Shown: piece after piece, positions 26,326 through 36,144 of the stretch
Layout of the letters: each line of letters opens with the position of its first letter
How positions within the stretch are numbered: the stretch's first letter is position 1
From: Enterococcus pingfangensis
GTDB lineage: Bacteria; Bacillota; Bacilli; Lactobacillales; Enterococcaceae
Length of the DNA stretch: 64,000 nt
Assembly (NCBI RefSeq): GCF_005405205.1
Contig: NZ_BJDP01000005.1
Coordinates: 1 to 64,000 of the forward strand
Reading direction: 5' to 3'
Position numbers and translations under genes: made by a program
Notes under the pieces: generated by a model
Told to the model about the DNA's origin: nothing
Databases searched by the model: none
The model's input: the letters and a program-made list of their open reading frames with translations, nothing else

Positions 26326-26871
26326 ATGCGTATCGCTGTATATTGCGGAGCGCATCTCGGGACTGACCCAGCCTATCAAAAAGCCGCGCAAGAATTGGGC
26401 GGCTGGATTGCCGAACAGAATTACGAGCTCGTCTACGGCGGCAGTAAACTGGGTTTGATGGGAACAGTCGCAGACAGTGTGCTGACTAATGGCGGGACAG
26501 TGATCGGGATCATGCCGCGCTTTTTGTACGACGAGGAACGTGTCCATCCTAAATTGACGCGTTTGATCACTGTAAACGATTTAGACGAACGCAAAAAAAC
26601 TATGATGCGGCTGGCAGATGTTTGTCTTGCTCTGCCTGGCGGTGTCGGTACATTAGAAGAGATCAGTGAAGCCTATTCATGGCTGCGGGTCGGACAAACG
26701 GCGAACCCTTGCATCTTTTTTGATGTAAAAAATTATTATGATTTATTGCAAACTTTTTTTGATCAGATGGTCGAACAAGCCTTTTTATCAAAAAAAGATC
26801 GGCAGCTCGTTTTGTTTTCCAACTCTTTGATTGAAATCGATGCCTTCATCCATACGCACAACCAAAAATGA
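26326..26871 (+). CDS. LOG-family protein (nucleoside 5'-monophosphate phosphoribohydrolase type)
   Basis: A 181-residue Rossmann-like protein with the two diagnostic motifs of the LOG family (TIGR00730): YGGSKLGLMG near the N-terminus and PGGVGTLEE, which contributes the catalytic Glu. Plant and some bacterial members release the base from cytokinin riboside monophosphate; in bacteria this is often described as AMP or nucleotide phosphoribohydrolase activity and the physiological role is unclear. The start is ATG 26326 with AGGAGG upstream, although the frame is open well before it. It is downstream of the unknown 132-residue protein. Confidence 0.9.
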   Translation: MRIAVYCGAHLGTDPAYQKAAQELGGWIAEQNYELVYGGSKLGLMGTVADSVLTNGGTVIGIMPRFLYDEERVHPKLTRLITVNDLDERKKTMMRLADVCLALPGGVGTLEEISEAYSWLRVGQTANPCIFFDVKNYYDLLQTFFDQMVEQAFLSKKDRQLVLFSNSLIEIDAFIHTHNQK

Positions 26872-26900
26872 CCTGTGCCAAAAGCACGGGTCATTTTTTT
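26868..26900 (+). terminator. Terminator of the LOG gene
   Basis: ATGACCTGTGC pairs with GCACGGGTCAT and is followed by TTTTTT; the stem begins within the TGA stop codon itself. Confidence 0.92.
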
Positions 26901-26910
26901 AAGATTATTC

Positions 26911-27008
26911 CAGAAGTGGACAGCTTTAAGAAATAAGAAAGGATTTTCGAAATTACTGCTTGAACTTTTGTGAAATTTCAGCTTATTTCCTAAAGAAGCG
27001 ACTAGAAC
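26911..27008 (+). repeat. Dispersed foldable intergenic repeat, copy 2
   Basis: Plus-strand partner of 17352-17452, beginning GAAGTGGACAGCTTTAAGAA and containing TTTTGTGAAATTTCAGCT. AAGAAATAAG pairs with CTTATTTC, AGCTT with the AAGC block, and the outer AGTG with CACT before a T6 run. Besides being a repeat, it could act as a second terminator for the LOG gene. Confidence 0.75.
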
Positions 27009-27014
27009 ACTTTT

Positions 27015-29276
27015 TTAGATATTCATTTCAGGATATAAAAAGCGCAAGACATCCGTCGTCAAACGGCGGCTTTTGCCAATATATGGATAGATGTGCATAT
27101 GCATCATCGGATTGAAATTTGCTTCGATGATTCCATAATCGGCGGCTGTTTCATAAGGTTTATCTTTATCCGGGATGATCAAATCGATCCCGCTGATGCT
27201 GGCTCCTAAAACAGCGACTGCCTCGATTGCTAATTGTTTGTAGCTTTCATCCATCTCATCAGTCACATCGATCGAATCGCCGCCGGTTGAGACATTTGAA
27301 TTTTCCCGCAAGAAGACTTGCTGATCTTTTTCAGGAATGCTGTCGATCCGCAGTCCTTGTTCTTTCAGCATCAATTGTTCCAGCTCGCCTAATTGAATTT
27401 TTTCCAACGGCGACCGGTGATTGATCCCCCGCAACGGACTTGCATTTTTTTCAGCGACCAGTTCTTCGATCGTTCGTTTTCCATCGCCGGTAACATTGGC
27501 AGGTGTCCGTAATAAAACTGACTTCACTTGGTGATCGATTACAAAGAAACGATACTCCGTTCCTGCCAAAAATTCTTCAATGATCACTTCATCATCTTCA
27601 GCAAAGGCGATCGCTAAGCCAGCATTGTAATCGGCAAGTGCGGTTTCGCCTTTAAAGATCGTGATCCCTAAACCGTAATTCGTCGTTTTTGGTTTAATGA
27701 CAAACGCATTTTGGGCAAAACGTGGATAGGCTTTTTGTGCTTCCGCTATCGAAGCGAATGTTTCGCCTTGCGGAACATGGAAACCGGCCCGCGCCAATAC
27801 GATTTTAGTCACTGTTTTATTCGCCATCAACAAAGGTGCGATGTACGTATCTTTACTGGTCATATTCCCATTTTTAACTAATTCTTGATGATCTTTATGC
27901 TGTAATTTTACAAATTGATCTTGCCGATCCAATACTTCGGTTTCAATACCTTTTTGGATCGCGTCAAACAACAAGTTCTGCGTGGACAATTCCATTTCTT
28001 GGAAACCAGCCAATTGATAAGGACGTGCCCAAGCTTGTTCATAAAACTGCTGCCCCAGTTCCAGCGCAACTGTCGCCTGTCCCTTAGCTTCATCTAAAGC
28101 TAAGATTCTAGCTGCCAACGTTTCTTCCGGATGATCCAACCAACGTTGATATTTCTTCAATAAGTCGGCACCCGTCAATTCCAACTCATCGAGCATTTGC
28201 AGCATCTCTGCAAAAATGGCATGGCCTTCTGCTGAATATGCAGACTTCTCTGTCGGCCGTTCTAATGAAACAGCATCACTGATACGATTGCCTTCAGCTA
28301 CCCATTCATCGGCTGCTAACTTTTCTTCGGTCCACAACAAATAAAGCATGAATAAATGTAGAAATTCGATCTCATCTGAGTTGATCCCCACACGTTCAAA
28401 AGGATCCAAGTCGATATTTCGCAATTCTATATAACGGATTCCAGTATGGAATAAATCGGCGACTTTTTTCCCGCCGCGCATCCGAATCGGTGCATAAAAT
28501 TCTTTTTCTTCAGACAAACGCCCTTGTGCAACGTTTTCCGCCAATTCTTCACTATAGCGTGCCAGCGTTTCATAAGAAACTTTTACATCGGGTTTATTTA
28601 CATACCCGTAGCGGCTCGTTCGAATACTGCGCACCGGTTCTTTCGGGCGGTCAGCGTCATCAAAATAGCGCGCTTCGCTCAGCGGGCTGGCACCAAATAA
28701 ATAAGTAATCAACCAGCGATACCGTAAAAAATTACGGGCAGTCTTCATATATATCCGAGTCTTGAAGTTTTCCATAGAAGCTTCTTCTGTCTGTGCCAAA
28801 AACAATTGCTTGATTAAATCTAAGCCGTATTCAAAATTGAAATGAATTCCGCTCACCATTTGTTTTCGCTTGCCGTACTCCCGTGCTAAGTAGCGCCGAT
28901 ACAAAACATCCGCGTGATTTTCTAATTTTGCAATCTGGATGTCTTCTTCTTTTTCAGGCAGTGCTGGCGGCATCGAAAATGGCCACATCATTTCATCTTT
29001 CGGCATGCTTCGTTGAGCTACATCGTGGATTGCTTCTAAACTTGCTAACACTTCAGCCACTGATTCAGTAACTGGTGTGATCAATTCTAATTGTGTTTCA
29101 GAAAAGTCAGTCTGGATGTAAGGGTGGAAGCTCCGACTTCCTACCGAAGCTGGATGATCGGTCCGTACTAGATTGCCTTCCAGTGAAACTCTTTGACTTT
29201 CCTTTTCAATTCCATAGCGTGCTTGCAGCAAAAAAGGTTTGACCTTTTCTTGTACCATCATATTTTTTGTATTCAT
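27015..29276 (-). CDS. gshF: Bifunctional glutamate-cysteine ligase/glutathione synthetase
   Basis: A 753-residue fusion that makes glutathione in two ATP-dependent steps. The first ~480 residues are a gamma-glutamylcysteine ligase domain (RYGIEKESQR, a hallmark at the N-terminus; GIRYIELRNIDLDPF). The last ~260 are an ATP-grasp domain of the D-Ala-D-Ala-ligase type (FVIKPKTTNYGLGI, EEFLAGTEYRFFVI, and GIIEANFNPMMHMH). This single-gene form is typical of Enterococcus, Streptococcus and Listeria. I start it at ATG 29274-29276; an in-frame ATG six codons earlier overlaps the GGGAGG ribosome site. Confidence 0.95.
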   Translation of the reverse strand: MNTKNMMVQEKVKPFLLQARYGIEKESQRVSLEGNLVRTDHPASVGSRSFHPYIQTDFSETQLELITPVTESVAEVLASLEAIHDVAQRSMPKDEMMWPFSMPPALPEKEEDIQIAKLENHADVLYRRYLAREYGKRKQMVSGIHFNFEYGLDLIKQLFLAQTEEASMENFKTRIYMKTARNFLRYRWLITYLFGASPLSEARYFDDADRPKEPVRSIRTSRYGYVNKPDVKVSYETLARYSEELAENVAQGRLSEEKEFYAPIRMRGGKKVADLFHTGIRYIELRNIDLDPFERVGINSDEIEFLHLFMLYLLWTEEKLAADEWVAEGNRISDAVSLERPTEKSAYSAEGHAIFAEMLQMLDELELTGADLLKKYQRWLDHPEETLAARILALDEAKGQATVALELGQQFYEQAWARPYQLAGFQEMELSTQNLLFDAIQKGIETEVLDRQDQFVKLQHKDHQELVKNGNMTSKDTYIAPLLMANKTVTKIVLARAGFHVPQGETFASIAEAQKAYPRFAQNAFVIKPKTTNYGLGITIFKGETALADYNAGLAIAFAEDDEVIIEEFLAGTEYRFFVIDHQVKSVLLRTPANVTGDGKRTIEELVAEKNASPLRGINHRSPLEKIQLGELEQLMLKEQGLRIDSIPEKDQQVFLRENSNVSTGGDSIDVTDEMDESYKQLAIEAVAVLGASISGIDLIIPDKDKPYETAADYGIIEANFNPMMHMHIYPYIGKSRRLTTDVLRFLYPEMNI

Positions 29277-29299
29277 TTGTCCATAGCCTCCCATGCTAC

Positions 29300-29305
29300 A
29301 TTATA
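29300..29305 (-). promoter_or_regulatory. gshF promoter (-10)
   Basis: Perfect TATAAT on the minus strand about 24 bp before the start codon; the -35 is weak (TTCTGT at 17 bp). This gives a very short leader. Confidence 0.55.
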
Positions 29306-29436
29306 TAGAAGAACCTCCAGAAACAGAACGGAAATGCTTAGAAAAGAAATTGAAAATTTCCTAATGCAGATTCTTACTAAAAATACTCCCAGCAGATTTC
29401 GCTCAGAACTCCTTGTGCATTTGTATCTCAAGTAAT

Positions 29437-29470
29437 AGAAAAAAAGACCGCGACATCTGCCGCAGCCTTT
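29437..29470 (-). terminator. ftsY terminator
   Basis: AAAGGCTGCGGCA pairs with TGTCGCGGTCTTT (13 bp with wobbles), then T7, on the minus strand. Confidence 0.88.
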
Positions 29471-29495
29471 TGTAGCTGAATTTTGAAAGAATCAA

Positions 29496-30887
29496 CTATT
29501 CTTCTTTTAATAATCCTTTGAACAATCCGATCGCAAAATCATTTGAATCAAACACTTCAAGGTCGTCGATGCCTTCGCCTAAACCAACTAATTTCACCGG
29601 CAGATGCAGTTCATTGCGGATTGCTAAAACGATCCCGCCTTTTGCTGTTCCGTCGAGCTTAGTCAAGACCAAACCTGTGACATCGGTCGTTTCTTTAAAC
29701 TGACGTGCTTGAACCAACGCATTTTGTCCGGTCGTCGCGTCAACAACTAGTAACACTTCATGTGGTGCTGTTGGAAATTCTCGTTGGATCACTCGCTTGA
29801 TTTTTTCCAATTCATTCATCAAGTTGACTTTATTTTGCAAACGTCCCGCTGTATCGATCAACAAAATATCATAATTTTCGTTTTTAGCTTTATCCACCGC
29901 ATCAAAAACGACTGCGGCTGGATCGCCGCCAGCATTGCCGCGGACTACTTCCACGCCAGAGCGCTCGCCCCAAACGACTAGCTGATCGATCGCGCCGGCC
30001 CGAAAAGTATCCGCCGCTGCCAATAGAACTTTTTTGCCTTCTGCTTTGTATTGCTTTGCTAATTTCCCGATACTGGTCGTTTTTCCTGTGCCATTCACTC
30101 CGACAAACAAGAGCACACTCAAGCCAGGTTGCAAATTAATCGCATTATTTTCGTTGATTCCTTCTGCTTCATAGATGTCCACCAATTTTTCGATGATGAC
30201 ATTTTGAACTTGAGCCGGCTTTTTAGCATTTTTTAATTTTACTTCTTGCCGCAGCGAATCCGTCAATTTAATCGCCGTATCAAAACCGACATCGGCACCA
30301 ATCAGCGTTTCTTCTAATTCTTCGAAAAAGTCTTCGTCGACTCGGCGGAAGCGGGCAAACAATTCATTCATTCGTTCGCCAAATGATTTGCGGGTCTTTT
30401 CTAATCCTTTGTCATATTTTTCTTGAACAGTTACTTCTGCCGGACTCTCCGATTCAGACGAGACTGCTTGCGGCTCTGCTGGAATTGTTTCTGCTGGTGT
30501 TTCTTCCAATCCTTCTTCCCTTTTATTTTCTGCTTCTGGTTGTTCAGCAGAAACATCCGGTTTTACTTCAAAACTTTCTGGTTCAGCTGAAACTTCTGAA
30601 GGAAGATCGGTTGATTGTTCCGGTGATTCCACTGGCGTAGCAATTGTTTCTACAGCTTCTTCACTCGGCTCAACAGACTTCTCGGTTGATTCGGTCGGTT
30701 CGGTCAGCTCAGTCGGTTCTGCTTTTTCAGTGTCGGTGACATCAGTTGATTCTCGGTCTTCAATAACTTCTTTTGGTTTTTCAACATCAGCATCAACAGC
30801 TTCTTGCTCTTCGATGACTTCTTCTGGCTTTTCAGTTTCTTTTTGTTCACCGGTAAAGGCTTTTTTTATACGGTCAAATAATCCCAT
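29496..30887 (-). CDS. ftsY: Signal recognition particle receptor FtsY
   Basis: A 463-residue SRP receptor GTPase that docks ribosome-SRP complexes at the membrane. Residues 13-155 are an acidic Glu/Pro/Ser/Thr-rich A domain with irregular repeats (EPTE, ESTE, VIEE/VIED), long for this lineage. The NG domain follows: G1 GVNGTGKTT (263-271), DTAGR near 350 and [10 protein letters not shown] near 410. ATG start with AAGGGGG upstream, 11 bp after the HAD gene. It is the last gene of the rnc-smc-HAD-ftsY row. Confidence 0.95.
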   Translation of the reverse strand: MGLFDRIKKAFTGEQKETEKPEEVIEEQEAVDADVEKPKEVIEDRESTDVTDTEKAEPTELTEPTESTEKSVEPSEEAVETIATPVESPEQSTDLPSEVSAEPESFEVKPDVSAEQPEAENKREEGLEETPAETIPAEPQAVSSESESPAEVTVQEKYDKGLEKTRKSFGERMNELFARFRRVDEDFFEELEETLIGADVGFDTAIKLTDSLRQEVKLKNAKKPAQVQNVIIEKLVDIYEAEGINENNAINLQPGLSVLLFVGVNGTGKTTSIGKLAKQYKAEGKKVLLAAADTFRAGAIDQLVVWGERSGVEVVRGNAGGDPAAVVFDAVDKAKNENYDILLIDTAGRLQNKVNLMNELEKIKRVIQREFPTAPHEVLLVVDATTGQNALVQARQFKETTDVTGLVLTKLDGTAKGGIVLAIRNELHLPVKLVGLGEGIDDLEVFDSNDFAIGLFKGLLKEE

Positions 30888-30898
30888 CTAAATCCCCC

Positions 30899-31714
30899 TT
30901 AATTCAATTCATCAAAGACGAATTTTTGAATAGCATAAGCAACACCATCTGCTTGATTCGTTCCAGTTATAAAGTTGGCAGCAACTTTCACTCCGTCGGT
31001 CGCATTGCCCATTGCCACACCCATGCCGGCATAATCGATCATTGAAAGGTCATTGGCTTCATCGCCTAACGCCATCATTTCGTGGGTCTCGATTCCAAGA
31101 TGTTTGCCTAAAACTGACAAACCAAAAGCTTTCGTTACACCTTTAGGCATGAATTCCAATAAATTTGGCCGCGTCTTGAAGATTTCATAGCGTTCATAAG
31201 CTTCAGCTGGGATCAAAGCAATCTGCTGATCCAAATATTCTGCGTCGATCGCCGCCACGACTTTATTGTACAACGTATCTTCTTCCAACGCATCGATCGC
31301 TTTCGGAACAAAAGTCAATGCCTTGTTCAACCGTGGATAGATCGAAGGGTGATCTGTGGCTGTCTCAAATTGGAAACACAACGCGTCTGATAAAACATCC
31401 ATCGGTAAATCAAGTTTCGTCAGTAGTTGATAAATATCTTTCACATCTGCCAGCGGCATCGCTGATTTACCTAAAATTTCGCCCGTATTCGTTTGGATCA
31501 ATCCGCCATTGAACGTGATCGAATAATCATTTGCATCAAGTAAATTCAATTCCGCTAAATAATCTTTGATCGCAACTAACGGACGACCTGTACAGATCAC
31601 GATTTTTACGCCGCGTGCTTTTGCTTCTGCTAATATTTTCTTATTTGTATCGGAGATTGTCTTTGCATCCGTCAACAATGTACCATCTAAATCAATCGCA
31701 ATTAATTTTATCAT
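30899..31714 (-). CDS. Cof-type HAD-superfamily phosphatase
   Basis: A 271-residue HAD hydrolase of the Cof/YidA class. Motif I is DLDGTLL (Asp8, Asp10), motif II is ICTGRP, and the C-terminal motif IV is ALGDEANDLSMI; the long cap between them is of the C2 type. Such enzymes dephosphorylate sugar phosphates or similar metabolites; the exact substrate is unknown. Its ATG overlaps the smc stop by four bases (ATGA), so translation is coupled. Presence between smc and ftsY is typical for enterococci and relatives. Confidence 0.9.
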   Translation of the reverse strand: MIKLIAIDLDGTLLTDAKTISDTNKKILAEAKARGVKIVICTGRPLVAIKDYLAELNLLDANDYSITFNGGLIQTNTGEILGKSAMPLADVKDIYQLLTKLDLPMDVLSDALCFQFETATDHPSIYPRLNKALTFVPKAIDALEEDTLYNKVVAAIDAEYLDQQIALIPAEAYERYEIFKTRPNLLEFMPKGVTKAFGLSVLGKHLGIETHEMMALGDEANDLSMIDYAGMGVAMGNATDGVKVAANFITGTNQADGVAYAIQKFVFDELN

Positions 31715-34700
31715 TCTATAGAGTCCCTTTCTTTTACTTGGAATTTTCCGTCTTCTTTTACTTCTTCAAGCCGGACCGAGATCATTTTAGAAACCCCGGA
31801 TTCTTGCATTGTTACGCCGTAAAGTACATCCGCCGCTTCCATCGTACCCTTTCGGTGCGTAACTACGATAAACTGTGTATCATTTTGGAAAGAACTTAAA
31901 TAGCGGCCGAAACGTGTGACATTGGCTTCATCCAGCGCCGCTTCGACTTCATCCAGAACACAAAACGGTACGGGGCGAACTTGAATGATCGAAAACAGTA
32001 ACGCGATCGCCGTCAGCGCCCGTTCACCGCCGGAAAGCAGTGATAAGTTTTGCAATTTTTTACCTGGCGGCTGCGCCTCGATCTCGATCCCGGTATTTAA
32101 CAAATCATCAGGATCCGTTAAAACTAATTCCGCCCGACCGCCGCCGAACATATTCGGAAAGACTAGATTGAATTTTTCACGAATGGCTTGGAACGTCTTA
32201 TAAAAACGCGCTTTGACTTCATCATCCATCTCACCCATCGTTTCAAACAGCTGTTCTTTAGCCGATAATAGATCATCGCGCTGGGTCGTAAGAAAATCAT
32301 ACCGTTCTTCGACTTGCTGATATTGTTCGATCGCATTGAGATTGACGGGGCCTAAGTTTTCGATTGCTGCTTTCAAGCGAGTGACTTCTGCTTGCACCGC
32401 TTGCTGATCGATCTCAAGGTCCGCTTGAGCTTTCGCCCCTTCAAAAGTCAAACTATACTCTTCTTGCAAATACGTCAAGGCATTGTCTAGTTTTAGTTCA
32501 TAACGATTTTTTTGGACATCTGCTTGTGACTGACGTGCCAACAATTGTTTTTGTTCCCGATTGACTTGTGTCAACGCTTGATCTGCTTGGTCGATTTGCT
32601 GCTGCCACGTTTGGCGTGTTGCTTTCCAATCCGTTAGCTGTTCTTGCAGCTGTTTACGCGCGGCACTCAACTCGGTCAAACGTTGATTCAAACTTTCTTC
32701 TGTCTCTTCATGACCCGTCGAATCACTGGAAAGTGCCAACAGTTGATTTTCCAAGCTCGTGATCTGACCGTCTAACTCATTGATCTGCCCTTCAAAACTC
32801 AACGCCTGCCGCTCCAAATACATCAGCCGTTCGTCTAAGACCGCATGATCGGCACGTAAACGACTCAACTGAGTATTGATACTGGCACGTTTTTCTTCTA
32901 ACTGGTCACTTTCTTCATTCAACTGTCGAATTTCTTGATTGATTTTATCTTGTTGGACTTTCAATTCGACTTGTTGGATCTCTAAAGTTTCTTTTTGCTC
33001 TTGATAGTCCGTTAAAAAGCTTTCCAACTCTTTGACTTCATAAGAGAACAGCGCTTGTTCTTTTTGCAAACGCGTCAATTCTGTATTGACCCGCTCTTCG
33101 CTACTTTGCGCTTCTTGATAAGCAAGACGCGTCTGTTCACCTTGTGTTCGCAAAACTTCGATTGCTTCCGTTTGTTCCGCGACTTTTTTCTGCAGCTGAC
33201 GAACAGTTTGTTCTTTTACTTGCAAAGCTTGATTGATCGCTTCGTGGCGCTTCGTCCATTCCGCCAACTCATGACCTTGATTGAATAAATTCCCGCGATT
33301 GCCTTGTTTGGTTGCACCGCCGGTCATAGAACCGCCGGCATTCATCACGTCGCCTTCTAACGAAACGACACGAACTTGATAACGCAATTGTCTTGCAAGT
33401 TGATTGGCACTCGTCAAATCCCGCGCGATGACGATTGCGCCTAATAGATTTTGCATGACGGGCGCGACCGTTTCTGAAAAGGAGACTAATTCGCTAGCCA
33501 ATCCTAAAAAACCGTCCGCATCTTTGATCGCTTGATATTGATGCGCACCTAAACTACGCGGCTTGATCGTTGTTAATGGTAAAAATGTGCCGCGTCCACT
33601 GCGCTGTTGTTTCAAGAAAGTAATTCCTTGCTGCGCATTTTTTTCGTTTTCCACGATAATGTGCTGGGCTGCTGCTCCTAGCGCGGTCTCAATCGCTAAC
33701 GTGTATTCTTGCGGTACTTGGATCAACTCCGCCACAGCTCCAACGATGCCATCAAGCTGCTCTTTGTGCTGTAAGACGCTTCGCACCCCTTGATAAAAAC
33801 CGCTGTAATTTTCTTGGATCTCTTGCAGACTTTTTTGTCGTGCGCGAGCTTGCTGGACTTGGCTCATCAAGTCATACATCTGTTGCTGATCTTTTTGCAG
33901 CTGTTGTTGCGCCGCATTTTTTTCTTCGGTCAAGCTGTGGTAATTTTCCTGCTCTTCTTTTAAGCGAACTTCCAATGCTTGTGTCTTGGCTTTTGCGGTA
34001 TTTTGCTGAGTAGTCAATTCAGTCAACTGTTCCCGCAACGCTTCAAAGCGTGTGACGCTTCGTTGATTTTTCGTAGTTTCTTGTGTGTATTGACGCTCCA
34101 AATGTTTCAATTCATTGCTGACGTTTGCAGATTCCTGCATCAGCTCAACGTATGTTCCCCGCAGATCTTCCAATAATTCTTTGGGTGATTTTCGGTATTT
34201 CTCCGCTTTTTCGGTCAGCTGTTGAATTTCAGCTTCCAATGCGGTTTTTTCTGTTTGTTTGCTGGCTTGTTGTGCTTGAACATCTTGCAGATCCAATTGA
34301 GCCGCTGTTTTTTTCTTCCGCTGTTCAGCCAGCATCGTTTGATATTCAGTACTGGACTTTTGTGTATTTTTTGAACGTTCGCTCAACAACTCTTTTTGGC
34401 CTTCTGCTTGTTTCAACGCTTCCGCTAAATGCAATAACTGCTGTTGGCCCGTCTCAATCTGTTCGTCTAACGATGTCCGCTTTTCACGCAATCCGCCCAA
34501 CTGACTTTCGGTTTGTTGGATAAAACGGCCTTTTTCTTCAACGGTTTTCGACAGCTCATCAAATTCAGCCTTGGCTGCTTGCCAAGTCTCGCGAGTTTGT
34601 TGGATTTTTGCTACGGTCAAACTGACGTCGGCTGCGGTCAACTCTTCTTTAAACGTCAAAAACTCCTTGGCCGCTTTGCTTTGCGCAGCTAAAGGAGTCA

Positions 34701-35304
34701 GCTGATCTTCTAATTCATAAACAATATCTTGGACCCGACTTAGATTGTCTTCTGTCTCAAAAAGTTTCTGTTCTGCTTTGCGCTTGCGCTGTTTATATTT
34801 TAAAACGCCGGCAGCTTCTTCAAAAATCCCGCGGCGGTCTTCTGGTTTGCTGGCAAAAATAGCTTCGACTTTCCCTTGAGAAATAATTGAGAAAGATTCT
34901 TTCCCTAAACCCGAATCCATGAATAGATCTTGGATATCTTTCAACCGGCACGCCTTTTTATTGATGAAAAAGTCGCTTTCGCCAGATCGGCGATAACGCC
35001 GCGTGACGCTCACTTCACTAAACGCCAACGGCAAATAGTGATCGGTATTATCCAATACTACCGTTACTTCTGCGAGATTCAGCTGTTTTCGCGAGTCGGA
35101 GCCGGCAAAAATAATATCCGGCATTTTTCCTCCCCGTAAACTTTTGGCCGACTGCTCGCCCAAGACCCAGCGAATCGCTTCGGTGATGTTGCTTTTTCCA
35201 CTGCCGTTTGGCCCGATGACCGCTGTTACTCCTTGCTCAAACTCGATCTTCGTCCGGTCAGCAAAAGATTTAAAGCCGGCGATCTCAATTCTTTTTAAAT
35301 ACAA
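31711..35304 (-). CDS. smc: Chromosome segregation/condensation protein SMC
   Basis: A 1197-residue condensin subunit. It has an N-terminal Walker A GPNGSGKS (31-38), a coiled coil from about 165 to 500, a hinge near 510-680 with the GG-containing NAGGSMTGG segment, a second coiled coil, and a C-terminal signature LSGGERALTA with Walker B CVLDEVEAALD. Paired with ScpA/ScpB (not here) it forms DNA-loop-extruding condensin. The start is TTG (35302-35304) with AGGAGG upstream. Its stop overlaps the HAD gene's start by four bases. Confidence 0.96.
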   Translation of the reverse strand: MYLKRIEIAGFKSFADRTKIEFEQGVTAVIGPNGSGKSNITEAIRWVLGEQSAKSLRGGKMPDIIFAGSDSRKQLNLAEVTVVLDNTDHYLPLAFSEVSVTRRYRRSGESDFFINKKACRLKDIQDLFMDSGLGKESFSIISQGKVEAIFASKPEDRRGIFEEAAGVLKYKQRKRKAEQKLFETEDNLSRVQDIVYELEDQLTPLAAQSKAAKEFLTFKEELTAADVSLTVAKIQQTRETWQAAKAEFDELSKTVEEKGRFIQQTESQLGGLREKRTSLDEQIETGQQQLLHLAEALKQAEGQKELLSERSKNTQKSSTEYQTMLAEQRKKKTAAQLDLQDVQAQQASKQTEKTALEAEIQQLTEKAEKYRKSPKELLEDLRGTYVELMQESANVSNELKHLERQYTQETTKNQRSVTRFEALREQLTELTTQQNTAKAKTQALEVRLKEEQENYHSLTEEKNAAQQQLQKDQQQMYDLMSQVQQARARQKSLQEIQENYSGFYQGVRSVLQHKEQLDGIVGAVAELIQVPQEYTLAIETALGAAAQHIIVENEKNAQQGITFLKQQRSGRGTFLPLTTIKPRSLGAHQYQAIKDADGFLGLASELVSFSETVAPVMQNLLGAIVIARDLTSANQLARQLRYQVRVVSLEGDVMNAGGSMTGGATKQGNRGNLFNQGHELAEWTKRHEAINQALQVKEQTVRQLQKKVAEQTEAIEVLRTQGEQTRLAYQEAQSSEERVNTELTRLQKEQALFSYEVKELESFLTDYQEQKETLEIQQVELKVQQDKINQEIRQLNEESDQLEEKRASINTQLSRLRADHAVLDERLMYLERQALSFEGQINELDGQITSLENQLLALSSDSTGHEETEESLNQRLTELSAARKQLQEQLTDWKATRQTWQQQIDQADQALTQVNREQKQLLARQSQADVQKNRYELKLDNALTYLQEEYSLTFEGAKAQADLEIDQQAVQAEVTRLKAAIENLGPVNLNAIEQYQQVEERYDFLTTQRDDLLSAKEQLFETMGEMDDEVKARFYKTFQAIREKFNLVFPNMFGGGRAELVLTDPDDLLNTGIEIEAQPPGKKLQNLSLLSGGERALTAIALLFSIIQVRPVPFCVLDEVEAALDEANVTRFGRYLSSFQNDTQFIVVTHRKGTMEAADVLYGVTMQESGVSKMISVRLEEVKEDGKFQVKERDSIE

Positions 35305-35325
35305 AATGTTCCTCCTAAAATTTCA

Positions 35326-35430
35326 TAAAAAAGGCTGTCTGAATTTTGGCGGTTTGACTGACTGCTGGGCTGATCAGCACCGCTCACTTTTCCAAACAAG
35401 CAACTGACAGGGAATATTCCCCGGCAGCCT
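35326..35430 (-). other. Structured intergenic element between rnc and smc
   Basis: On the minus strand AGGCTG near 35430 and CAGCCT near 35332 can close a ~100-nt fold that ends in a T6 run. Inside are a perfect GGGAATATTCCC hairpin, a GCTGATCAGC hairpin and GCGGT/ACCGC. It may be a complex terminator. About 38 nt resemble the element before 40.0 kb. Confidence 0.5.
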
Positions 35431-35448
35431 ACTATATTGGGAATCGAT

Positions 35449-36144
35449 TTACTTTGCAGCGATTTTTGCTAAAGCTTTTTCAGCGGCATCTTGTTCTGCC
35501 AATTTCTTAGATTTCCCTTGTCCTGAACCGATCACTTGATTGTCTGCGTAGACCGCGATCGTGAAGACCCGCTCGTGTGCTGGTCCTTCTTCATCCACTA
35601 AGCGATAATCGATCGTCACATCGCCGCCTTTTTGTAAGACTTCTTGCAAACGCGTTTTATGGTCCATTTCACGAGTAAAGACACCCGCTTCGATTTTTGG
35701 AAAGACAACGGTTTGGATAAAGTGCAATGCTGTTTCATACCCTTGATCCAAATACAGCGCACCTAAGAACGCTTCGAATAAATCACATAAAAGCGCCGCG
35801 CGCGCGCGCCCGCCAGAATTTTCTTCGCCCTTGCCTAATAGAATATATTGATCAAAATGACATTCTTTCGCAAATTTTGATAAACTTTCTTCCCGCACGA
35901 TCGCCGAGCGCAGCCGTGTCAAACGACCTTCCGGCAAGTTGGGATAATAATGATACAAATAGTCCGATACTTGAAGCTCTAAGACAGCGTCTCCTAAAAA
36001 TTCTAACCGTTCATTATCTGAAATATTCATGTTACGGTGTTCATTCACATATGATGAGTGGGTAAACGCCTGTTCTAATAAGTTGACATCGTGAAAGACG
36101 ATGCCGTAATTTTCTTTCAATTCGTTGACTAACTGTGTATCCAT
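35449..36144 (-). CDS. rnc: Ribonuclease III
   Basis: A 231-residue double-strand-specific RNase. The N-terminal catalytic domain carries NERLEFLGDAVLEL with the acidic metal ligands and a second acidic box in LCDLFEAFLGALYLDQG; the C-terminal dsRNA-binding domain is at about 155-228 (GSGQGKSKKLAEQDAAEKAL). It processes rRNA and structured mRNAs. The ATG start overlaps no other gene; the only upstream purine run is AAAAAGGAATGAGCCC. It is followed by the structured element and smc. Confidence 0.95.
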   Translation of the reverse strand: MDTQLVNELKENYGIVFHDVNLLEQAFTHSSYVNEHRNMNISDNERLEFLGDAVLELQVSDYLYHYYPNLPEGRLTRLRSAIVREESLSKFAKECHFDQYILLGKGEENSGGRARAALLCDLFEAFLGALYLDQGYETALHFIQTVVFPKIEAGVFTREMDHKTRLQEVLQKGGDVTIDYRLVDEEGPAHERVFTIAVYADNQVIGSGQGKSKKLAEQDAAEKALAKIAAK

